Source: Candidatus Kuenenia stuttgartensis
GTDB lineage: Bacteria; Planctomycetota; Planctomycetia; Planctomycetales; Planctomycetaceae
NCBI GenBank assembly: GCA_945906725.1
Contig: CAMDRI010000025.1
Coordinates: 1 to 43,894, forward strand
Direction: 5' to 3'
DNA length: 43,894 nucleotides
Part shown: one piece after another, positions 1 to 8,702 of the stretch
How positions within the stretch are numbered: the first letter of the stretch is position 1
Layout of the letters: every line of letters begins with the position of its first letter
Position numbers and translations under genes: made by a program
Notes under the pieces: generated by a model
Told to the model about the DNA's origin: nothing
Databases searched by the model: none
The model's input: only the letters and a program-made list of their open reading frames with translations

Positions 1-315
1 AATGCAACCTCCAGCGCCGGGCGGGATCGCCGGTCGTCGGAAGATTCTCGCGTTCCGAGTTCAAATCGTGCGCGCTCGTCATTCAACGTAATCCATTAAC
101 AAACAACATTTTCAAACGTCCGACCGAATCGTTAGCCGGACAGTTCTGAAGCTGTATCAGAAAACGGTGATTCGGTACGTCCTGAATGGCAAACGTCGCA
201 CGAAGGACGGCCAAGCGGTGACGAAGGCAACTCCGGGGGCCAGAGCCAAGCGCGAGAAGTCCAAGACTGGCGGGGAAGTTATCGAGGAGCGGACGGGAAC
301 GAGTGCGAGGTTTCT

Positions 316-1769
<1,454 letters not shown>

Positions 1770-1938
1770 AGCGTCGGCCTTGAGACGGCCGACGGAAGGG
1801 GCGGAGTGTGGTGGTCGAGTCGGTCAGCGTCAAGCATTGGTTGTGACGTTGTGGTTGTGGTTGCCGACCAGGGATTGCGGGCTATTCTCTGGGCAATCTC
1901 GAGCTTGTGGATGCAATCATTCGGTTTCGGAGTCGGTC

Positions 1939-2766
1939 ATGAAATTGTCGCTGTCAGTGCGGATCGCGGAGGCTCCGTGCAAGATAAAACTCAACGTGCC
2001 GTTTCGTGATTTGGTGCAGTTGGCGGCGGAGTTGGGTTACGGAGCAATCTGCATGCGAGCCAGCGCGGGAGGGATTGGGACTCCGCGCAGCGAACTCGAA
2101 CGGATGCGGGGCGAGGTTGAACGAGCGGGGCTGTGCGTGTCGATGGTCACGGCGGACAGCGATGTGCCCCTGAACAACGAGCACGGGCCGGACAGTCTGA
2201 AAAACATTGGGCCGAGTCTTGATGTGGCGGCTGCGTTGGGATGCGATTTGATCCGCGTCTGTTTGAAGACAGAGGCGGACATCGAACACGCTCGGCGCGC
2301 GGCGGACGAAGCAGCGCAGCACGGGATTCGGCTGGCTCATCAGTGTCACACGACGACGTTGTTCGAGACGGTGGATCGTACGCTAGATGTCCTCGACCGA
2401 ATCCGCCGGTCAAACTTCGGTCTGATTTACGAGCCGGCCAATCTGATGCTCTGTGGCGAGCCTTATGGCTTGGAATCTCTGCGGCGGCTCCAGCCATTTC
2501 TGATGAACGTCTACGTGCAGAATCATCGAGTCGATCCGGCCGGGCCGGTCGGGTTGGAAACGTGGTGTCTGGGCGTGCGTCGATTTCATCACATTCCGAT
2601 TTGGGAACCGGGTGGGGTCGAATTTCCAGCGGTGATTGCTGCTCTCCGGCAGATCGACTACCACGGATTCGTCACGATCCACCAAGCCTACGCCGAGCTG
2701 ATGGGGCCGCGTGATGCGGCGGTGCGGACCGCCGAATATTTGCGGAGCCTCGGCGGGATCGAATGA
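1939..2766 (+). CDS. Xylose isomerase-like TIM-barrel protein
   Basis: Predicted sugar phosphate isomerase/epimerase of the AP-endonuclease-2/xylose-isomerase-like TIM-barrel superfamily, 275 residues, cytoplasmic (no signal peptide). Visible features are the N-terminal strand MKLSLSVRI, the alternating strand-helix pattern through LGCDLIRVCLK and GLIYEPANLMLCG, and conserved Glu/His positions typical of a divalent-metal site (LAHQCH, YEPAN, VQNHRVD). The open frame begins further upstream at 1780, but the ATG at 1939 gives the natural first strand of the barrel. The substrate cannot be read from the sequence. It sits alone on the plus strand, 50 nt before the sulfatase-like gene. A related fold occurs again at 35978-36829. 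Confidence 0.8.
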   Translation: MKLSLSVRIAEAPCKIKLNVPFRDLVQLAAELGYGAICMRASAGGIGTPRSELERMRGEVERAGLCVSMVTADSDVPLNNEHGPDSLKNIGPSLDVAAALGCDLIRVCLKTEADIEHARRAADEAAQHGIRLAHQCHTTTLFETVDRTLDVLDRIRRSNFGLIYEPANLMLCGEPYGLESLRRLQPFLMNVYVQNHRVDPAGPVGLETWCLGVRRFHHIPIWEPGGVEFPAVIAALRQIDYHGFVTIHQAYAELMGPRDAAVRTAEYLRSLGGIE

Positions 2767-2815
2767 CATCCGATAGATTTGGCATACTTGCCAATACTCT
2801 GTGGGAACCACGCTG

Positions 2816-3916
2816 ATGCCGCAACGTGCCATTGTCTTGAGCTTGAATCAACTCAGCCGCCGTTGTTTGGGTTGTTACGGGCATGAATGGATCGAGACTC
2901 CGAATTTCGATCGGTTGGCATCGCGAGGCGTCGTGTTTGATCAGTGCTTCTCGTCTCCGGCTCCAGAGTTTGGACTTCGTGACGCAGCGAAGAGTCTGTG
3001 CGAACGATTGAGTGACGACGGAATCGTTGTTCAAAAGTTGCGTGAATCGCCTGCGGACGAGACGGACGAGTTCAGCGAGACGGCGTTTGACCAATTGATG
3101 ACTGCGGCGGAGAAGGCATTGGTCGAATTGAGTTGTGACCGAACGAATTCTTGGTTGTTGTGGCTGGATTCGACCGGGGTCGGCTGGCCTGGTGTCGCGA
3201 CATCGCAGTTCGTGGAGTTGTATTCCGATGAACTCGACGACGATGACGTACCGGAAGAATTGGCAGGGATTCGGGAAATCGAAGTCGCCTACGCCGCGAT
3301 GCTGACTCAATTTGATCATTCGCTTGGCCGCTTGTTGGGCACGATCGACAGGCTGTTCGGAGATGCTTCGCCGCTGATCGTCGTCGTGGCCGCTCATGGC
3401 CAAGGGGTGTGCGAAGCCGAAATGTTGTCACCGTTCGCGGATCGCTCGGCCGAGTTGACCGCCGATGCGGGTTCTTTTCGTGATGAGCTTGTGCATGTCC
3501 CGTTGCTCATCGCGGGCGCATCGCGCGAGTTGCTGGGCAGTCGGCGTTCAGAGCTTGTCACTCCCGATGATCTGTTGCCGACGTTGAATGACTGGTTCGG
3601 CAAATCGGCGGGCACTGTTGCCCAGAGCGAGACAATCAGCCTGCTGCCGCTGCTGCGAAACGAGACTTGTTCGTGTCGATCGGAATTGTTCTTTCAAGAC
3701 TCCGAAGGCCACGCGGCCGTGCGAACTGAGCAGTTTCTCCTCGTGCAACCTGACGCGGTCGCGCAGCTCACAATCGAGTTGTCCGCCGACGAAGCGACCG
3801 ACTGGTTGTTTCTCAAGCCGGAAGACGTCTGGGAAGTCAACGACGTCGCCGACCAGAGTCCCGACAAAGTTGCGACACTGGGAGCGGCGCTGCGGAAATG
3901 GCTTCGTTCGCACTGA
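2816..3916 (+). CDS. Sulfatase-fold protein lacking the catalytic motif
   Basis: Resembles the alkaline phosphatase/sulfatase superfamily, 366 residues. The N-terminal signature survives in modified form: RRCLGCYGHEWIETPNFDRL matches the family pattern of a GCYG turn followed by TPN(L/F)DRLA. The C-x-P-S-R segment that is matured to formylglycine is absent; the equivalent stretch reads SSPAPEFGLRD. The first metal-binding Asp pair near the N-terminus is replaced (VLSLNQ), and the later DHG motif reads AAHGQG. LVHVPLLIAG and DLLPTLNDWFG fit the downstream sulfatase core. There is no signal peptide, unlike most planctomycete sulfatases. Likely a non-catalytic sulfatase relative or a much diverged phosphoesterase. 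Start chosen at ATG 2816; GTG 2801 is the alternative. Confidence 0.7.
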   Translation: MPQRAIVLSLNQLSRRCLGCYGHEWIETPNFDRLASRGVVFDQCFSSPAPEFGLRDAAKSLCERLSDDGIVVQKLRESPADETDEFSETAFDQLMTAAEKALVELSCDRTNSWLLWLDSTGVGWPGVATSQFVELYSDELDDDDVPEELAGIREIEVAYAAMLTQFDHSLGRLLGTIDRLFGDASPLIVVVAAHGQGVCEAEMLSPFADRSAELTADAGSFRDELVHVPLLIAGASRELLGSRRSELVTPDDLLPTLNDWFGKSAGTVAQSETISLLPLLRNETCSCRSELFFQDSEGHAAVRTEQFLLVQPDAVAQLTIELSADEATDWLFLKPEDVWEVNDVADQSPDKVATLGAALRKWLRSH

Positions 3917-3939
3917 GGCTCTCCGCGAGTGGTGGTGCC

Positions 3940-5283
3940 TCAATCACCGAGCACTTCACGCACAGAGTCAGCGAGGATTTCGACGATTCGATCCAGTAGC
4001 TTGACAGGTGTGATGACGGGGGGCGCGAGGCAGAACACATCACCGCGCAGACGTGTGAACAAGCCTCGCCGCTGTGCCGCCAAGTGGACTTTTTGGCCGA
4101 TGCCATCCGTTGCCGGAAAGTCGGCCTTCGTCGATTTGTCTTGCACGAGCTCGACACCGCACATCAGGCCCTTTCCGCGAACATCTCCAACGTGCCGATG
4201 CGACGCGAGCGCGGCTTGCAGGCGGTTCAACAAGTACGTTCCCTTCTCGGCCGCCTGAGACGGGAAATCTTCGCGCTCGATGATGTCCAATGTGCGGAGC
4301 GCAACCGCGCAGCCCACCGGATGAGCGCTGTAGGTGTAGGCGTGCATCCAGGTCATCTCGCCGGTGTCGAGCACTTGGGCGATCCGTTCGCTCATGCCGA
4401 CACCGCCGAGCGGGAAGTAGCCGGACGTGATCGCCTTCGCGAATTGAATCAGGTCCGGCTGCACGCCCCAGTGTTGCAAGCCCCACATTGTTCCGGTGCG
4501 GCCGAAGCCGGTAATGACTTCGTCGGAGGCCAACAGCACGTCGTATTGATCGCAGATTTCGCGGATGCGTGGAAAGTAATCGTCCGGCGGCACGATCACT
4601 CCGCCGGCTCCTTGCACCGGCTCGGCGATGAACATTGAGACGGTTTCCGGCCCTTCGCGAAGGATTGCCTGTTCGAGTTCATTCGCGGCAGCGATGCCGG
4701 GACTGGCTCCCGGTGGTGCAATGTAACGGTACGGATACGGCGACGGAATATGCACGAAGCCAGGCACACGGGGCTCGAACATTGGCCAATAAGCGGTCAG
4801 CCCAGTCGCCGCTGTCGCTCCCAGCGTGTTGCCGTGATAACCAAATTGTCGCGCGATGACTTTCGTTTTCTCCGGCCGGCCGAGCATCCGCCAGTAGTAA
4901 CGGGCGGTCTTGAAACAAGTGTCGCTTGACTCACCTCCGCCTGACGTAAAGAAGAATCGTCGGATCGACGGCGGTGCGATGCTGGCCAATCGCTCGGCCA
5001 ACCGGATCGCCATCGGATTGGAACTCCCCGCGTAGCCGGAGCAGTACGCGAGCGTCTCCATCTGTTGTGCTGCGACTTCGGCAAGTTCTTTTCGGCCGTG
5101 ACCAGCGACGACGTTCCACAAGCCCGACAACCCGTCGATGTATTCCTTGCCGTCCGCATCAATCAGGATCGCTCCCTCGCCTCGAACCCAGACATGCGCG
5201 GCAGCCACGTGCAGCTTGCGATTATGCAGCGGATGAATCAGATGCGCGAGATCCGTTTGCAGCATTTCAGATTTGGTGGGCAT
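3940..5283 (-). CDS. Class III PLP aminotransferase
   Basis: Pyridoxal-phosphate aminotransferase of class III (omega-amino acid:pyruvate / acetylornithine-like group), 447 residues, cytoplasmic. Cofactor residues can be seen: the glycine-rich SGGGESSDT loop, the Asp of LASDEVITGFGRTG that contacts the pyridine nitrogen, and the Schiff-base Lys in FAKAITSGYFPLGG. The arrangement YIDGLSGLWNVVAGHG near the N-terminus is typical of beta-alanine/omega-amino-acid:pyruvate transaminases, but the donor cannot be assigned. The start at 5283 is preceded by GGAGAG at a good distance; the open frame runs further up into the neighbouring gene. It lies 64 nt downstream of the OleD-like gene on the same strand and may share its transcript. 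Confidence 0.9.
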   Translation of the reverse strand: MPTKSEMLQTDLAHLIHPLHNRKLHVAAAHVWVRGEGAILIDADGKEYIDGLSGLWNVVAGHGRKELAEVAAQQMETLAYCSGYAGSSNPMAIRLAERLASIAPPSIRRFFFTSGGGESSDTCFKTARYYWRMLGRPEKTKVIARQFGYHGNTLGATAATGLTAYWPMFEPRVPGFVHIPSPYPYRYIAPPGASPGIAAANELEQAILREGPETVSMFIAEPVQGAGGVIVPPDDYFPRIREICDQYDVLLASDEVITGFGRTGTMWGLQHWGVQPDLIQFAKAITSGYFPLGGVGMSERIAQVLDTGEMTWMHAYTYSAHPVGCAVALRTLDIIEREDFPSQAAEKGTYLLNRLQAALASHRHVGDVRGKGLMCGVELVQDKSTKADFPATDGIGQKVHLAAQRRGLFTRLRGDVFCLAPPVITPVKLLDRIVEILADSVREVLGD

Positions 5284-5347
5284 GGCGAGGCTCTCCGTGA
5301 ATTCCATCTTCGGCCGCTGCCGAGGATAGTCGCGAGGCACTGCAAAA

Positions 5348-6343
5348 TCACTTGACCGATCGAAGTTCCGGTTCGAGCCGCCGCAGGCCTTCTTCGATCG
5401 TGACGACCGACTCGAATCCAAAATCGTGGTGAGCCTTGTCGACGCGATACCAGTGCGAGCGGTTCAACTGCGAAGCGAGGAAACGAGTCATTCGAGGTTC
5501 CGACCTGATTCCGAAAAGCGAGTGAACTCCCTCCAAGACGGCACCGATTGTCGATGCCGCATCAGCAGAGATCGACTTCGCGACTGGCGGTAAGCCGGCC
5601 CGGTCGAGCAGAGTGTTGATCCAGTCCCAAAGGTTGACGGGCTCCGGTTCGTTGATGAAGTACGCTTGGCCGGCGACCGGCGACGTCAGACTCAAGGCAT
5701 CGGCCGCTTGCAGATGCGCGCGCGCGGCGTTCTCGACATAGACCATCGAGACTAAATTTTTACCGCCGCCGACTCGCCGCAATTGGCCGCGCTTCGCCCG
5801 TTCGATCAATCGCGGAATGAGCTGCATGTCGCGCGGTCCCCAAATCAAATGCGGCCGCAACGCGCAAGTCGCGAGACCATCCTGGCCGTTGGCTGCGAGT
5901 ACCGCTTGCTCGGCCAGGGCCTTGCTGTGCGGGTAGTGGCAGAGGAACCGCGTCGCATACGGCAGTGACTCGTCTGCGCCGAGGTGATCGTGGCCGTCGT
6001 AGACAACGCTCGGCGAACTCGTGAAGACTAATCGACCGACGCCGTGCCGTCGGCAACCGTCGATGACATGTTGCGTGCCGAGCGTGTTGATTCCGTGGAA
6101 CAGCCTCCACGGTCCCCAGATGCCGGGCAGCGCCGCCGCGTGGAAGACGATATCCATTTTTTGGCACGCGGCCGAGACCGCCGGTTGATCTTGCAGATCG
6201 CCAGTGAGCGACTCGACTCCCAGCGATTCCAGCACCGGATATCGCTGCCGACTGAAGACTCGGACGCGATCGCCGCGCGCGACAAGTTGTTCGACGATGT
6301 ACCGTCCGAGAAATCCGCCGCCACCCGTGACGAGTGCTCGCAT
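5348..6343 (-). CDS. NAD(P)-dependent epimerase/dehydratase, OleD-like
   Basis: Extended short-chain dehydrogenase/reductase, 331 residues. The Rossmann motif GGGGFLGRYIVEQL lies at the N-terminus, a Ser of the active site in FTSSPSVVYDG, and the catalytic YxxxK in HYPHSKALAEQAV. The middle of the protein (LPGIWGPWRLF, INTLGTQHVIDGCRRHGV, ALRPHLIWGPRD, NLVSMVYVENAARAH) matches my memory of OleD-type 2-alkyl-3-oxoalkanoate reductases and of 3-beta-hydroxysteroid dehydrogenase relatives. OleA, OleB and OleC are not in the window, so the role in long-chain olefin formation is an inference. The start at ATG 6343 begins directly with the Rossmann strand MRALVTGG; longer upstream reading is not protein-like. 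Confidence 0.85.
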   Translation of the reverse strand: MRALVTGGGGFLGRYIVEQLVARGDRVRVFSRQRYPVLESLGVESLTGDLQDQPAVSAACQKMDIVFHAAALPGIWGPWRLFHGINTLGTQHVIDGCRRHGVGRLVFTSSPSVVYDGHDHLGADESLPYATRFLCHYPHSKALAEQAVLAANGQDGLATCALRPHLIWGPRDMQLIPRLIERAKRGQLRRVGGGKNLVSMVYVENAARAHLQAADALSLTSPVAGQAYFINEPEPVNLWDWINTLLDRAGLPPVAKSISADAASTIGAVLEGVHSLFGIRSEPRMTRFLASQLNRSHWYRVDKAHHDFGFESVVTIEEGLRRLEPELRSVK

Positions 6344-6509
6344 GAAGTTTTGATGCCCGCAAAGTTTGACCAAACTGCGCGACCGGCAATCTTTGCTTGG
6401 GACTGTTCCCGCACGATTGCCGATCCAACGAGGTGACGCTTTGTAAGGCCAGCGGGCCGAGTTTTCAAAAGCGTGCCGCCTTTCAACGGCATTCGCCAAG
6501 GAAAGCCAG

Positions 6510-7667
6510 ATGCCGATTCGCCAGTGGTGGGAGCGTGTCGTCACGACTTGGAAGCAGTTTCGCCCGTCGCGGCGCCGTCGATCGTCGGCACGTTTCTTCA
6601 CCGAGACGTTCGAGCCGCGACGAATGTTGTCAGCTTTCGTCGTGAACAATCTCGCCGATTCGCATGACGCGCTGCTCGGTGACGGAATCGCTGCCGATGC
6701 CGACGGTTTCACGACGCTTCGAGCCGCTCTCGAAGAGGCCAACGCCAGCATTGGAGCCGAAACGATCACGTTGCCGGCCGGAGTTGTCGCTCTCTCGGCA
6801 GCGAATGGCCCACTCGCCGTGACCGAGAATGTCACGATCTTCGGCAACGGTGCGAGCACAATTGACGGCACTGCGCTCAACGAAGTCTTCGCCATTCACG
6901 GCGCGGCACGTCTGCAACTCGATCATGTTACGGTTTTCTCCTCGGATGTTTTGGCAGCCAGCCTGCGCCCGGCATTGCTGACCATGAACGCTCGCCAGGC
7001 GGATCTGGTGGTCGCGTTTTCGGCAACCCCGTCGGCGTCGTTTGCAGCCGATCTCAGAACATCAAACGGTTTGTCGCCACTCAACGGGATCACGGCTCCC
7101 GAAATCGTGTTTGAATCAACGCCGAACATGACCGCCCCCAAGATAGTGACATTCGACGAGTCCGCAGTGCCGACGCCGGAACAAGCGATCGACCAGATCA
7201 TCAACGCGCTGTTCCGCAACGAGCCAGACTTCGTGCTGCCGGTCGGAGCCAGTCGGGAACCTGGACCGATCTCTGAAGATGCAGCGCGGCCGATGCCGAA
7301 ATCTGACTCCGACAAGCAGTCCTTGCCAATGTCTCCGGCGACTGATCCGGAACCAACTTCAGAGTCCCCATCGTCGGACAAGGAATCCTCGTTCAAGAGT
7401 CTCGATGACGATGCAGAGGTGGGTGCGATCCTGCGTGGCTGGGCTGAAGAGGCCGGCTGGCAGGAATTCGATTTTCTGACTCGTGACGCGCGGACAATCA
7501 CCGTGCAACCCCGTCTGACCAGCCGTCTGGCGGTTGCCGCTGGAGCGCTGGTCAGCGGAATCGTCACGAATTCCTGGTCGCGAGTGGATCGCGAATCCTG
7601 GCGCGATTCGCTGTCGCTGACCGCTTGGCGGACTCGCTTCGAGCAAGTGCGGCGGCGAGCTCGATAG
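6510..7667 (+). CDS. Secreted protein with FEPRRMLSA motif and CSLREA-type domain
   Basis: 385 residues. The N-terminus is basic (RPSRRRRSSARFF) and runs into TFEPRRMLSA, the export-associated motif found at the start of many large planctomycete secreted proteins. Next comes a short parallel beta-helix/CSLREA-like segment (NNLADSHDA...FTTLRAALEEANA...ETITLPAG...TIDGTALNEVFAI). Then follows a long low-complexity Ser/Pro/Glu/Asp-rich part (about 250-310), and a C-terminal stretch with one hydrophobic helix (RLAVAAGALVSGIV) ending in basic residues. The beta-helix is much shorter than in usual relatives, so the protein may be truncated or a surface protein with a single anchor. Start at ATG 6510 follows GGAAAG. 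It is divergent from the reductase gene at 6343. Function unknown. Confidence 0.7.
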   Translation: MPIRQWWERVVTTWKQFRPSRRRRSSARFFTETFEPRRMLSAFVVNNLADSHDALLGDGIAADADGFTTLRAALEEANASIGAETITLPAGVVALSAANGPLAVTENVTIFGNGASTIDGTALNEVFAIHGAARLQLDHVTVFSSDVLAASLRPALLTMNARQADLVVAFSATPSASFAADLRTSNGLSPLNGITAPEIVFESTPNMTAPKIVTFDESAVPTPEQAIDQIINALFRNEPDFVLPVGASREPGPISEDAARPMPKSDSDKQSLPMSPATDPEPTSESPSSDKESSFKSLDDDAEVGAILRGWAEEAGWQEFDFLTRDARTITVQPRLTSRLAVAAGALVSGIVTNSWSRVDRESWRDSLSLTAWRTRFEQVRRRAR

Positions 7668-7765
7668 CTTCGGTTGGGCTTCTGAGTGAGACGCGATAGC
7701 CTGCTCTGTGCCGGTCGTTGAGACTTGGCTTTTGCTCACACTTGCCGCGCACGATGGAGACTCCC

Positions 7766-8644
7766 ATGACCAGCCGAGCTGCGACCGAATGGCGTTACGA
7801 AAAACTGACCTGGCCCGAAATCAACGAGGCGATCGAGATGCGAAAGGTCTGCATCATCCCCTGCGGAGCGGTCGAACAGCACGGCCCGCATCTGCCTCTG
7901 GACGTCGATCTGATGTGCCCCGGCGGAATCGCCCGCGGCGTGGGGGAGGCGATGCGCGACAAGGTGCTCGTGCTGCCGACGATCGCTTACGGCTACACCG
8001 GCCATGTGATGGACTTTCCCGGCACGATCAACACGCACTGGGAGACCTTCATCAAGCAAGTGCTTGACGTGACGAAGTCACTCGCGTACCACGGCTTCAA
8101 GAAGATCATCCTGCTCAATGGCCACGGCTCGAATATGCCGAACCTCGATCTGGCCGCTCGCCGCACGAACTTGGAGACCGATGGAGAATGTGTGCTCATC
8201 GCCTGGTGGAACCTGCTCACTGTCGACAAGACATTTCTGCCGAGTTGGCGCGAGAGCAAGTTTCCCGGGGGCTGCTCGCACGCCTGCGAATTGGAGACGT
8301 CGCTGTACCTGTACCTCGACGAAGATGGCGTCCGCAAAGACAAGATCAAAAGCGGCACGATCAAGATGAACGACGAGGACAACCCGTTCAACTGGGTGGA
8401 CCTTTTCGGAGCAGGGTCCGGGGCATTAATCTCCTGGACGAGCAGCTACAACGATACGGGAGTGCTCGGTGATGCCGAGAAGGCGACGAAAGAAAAAGGG
8501 GAACGAGTTTTCCACGAGTCCGTCAAACAACTCGGCCGATTCATCGACTACTTCCGCGATCGCCCCATCGACGTACGCGGCCGACATCAATCTCGCAAGC
8601 CAAGCATGCCGCTACCCTGGGGGCAGTACGACGCGCTGCCGTAA
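7766..8644 (+). CDS. Creatininase-family amidohydrolase
   Basis: Member of the creatinine amidohydrolase family (which also includes MftE and ArfB), 292 residues, cytoplasmic. These are metal-dependent hydrolases of cyclic amides. Metal-ligand motifs can be seen: the block PCGAVEQHGPHLPLDVD supplies Glu, His and Asp; NGHGSN supplies the next His/Asn; and the second Glu lies in CSHACELETSL. The start at ATG 7766 is set by GGAG at 7756-7759. An ATG at 7754 would remove that site. There are no obvious pathway partners beside it; the following gene is an exported cytochrome. Substrate unknown. Confidence 0.85.
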   Translation: MTSRAATEWRYEKLTWPEINEAIEMRKVCIIPCGAVEQHGPHLPLDVDLMCPGGIARGVGEAMRDKVLVLPTIAYGYTGHVMDFPGTINTHWETFIKQVLDVTKSLAYHGFKKIILLNGHGSNMPNLDLAARRTNLETDGECVLIAWWNLLTVDKTFLPSWRESKFPGGCSHACELETSLYLYLDEDGVRKDKIKSGTIKMNDEDNPFNWVDLFGAGSGALISWTSSYNDTGVLGDAEKATKEKGERVFHESVKQLGRFIDYFRDRPIDVRGRHQSRKPSMPLPWGQYDALP

Positions 8645-8702
8645 GATTTCTTACCTTTCTGCGTGGCTAATGCGGTGAAGAATTGGTCCGCGCGAAGACG
8701 AA

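Noticed and set aside
1772..1794. CGTCGGCC...GGCCGACG inverted repeat just 5' of tRNA-Lys
   Set aside because: Short GC-rich stem with no T-run; may be chance in GC-rich DNA, so it is not listed as a feature.
6344..6895. Long upstream extension of the OleD-like frame
   Set aside because: The Rossmann strand begins exactly at ATG 6343; the extension runs antisense to the secreted protein gene at 6510.
8641..8654. GTAAGATTTCTTAC palindrome over the creatininase stop codon
   Set aside because: The stem is only six A/T-rich pairs and there is no T-run; too weak for a terminator.
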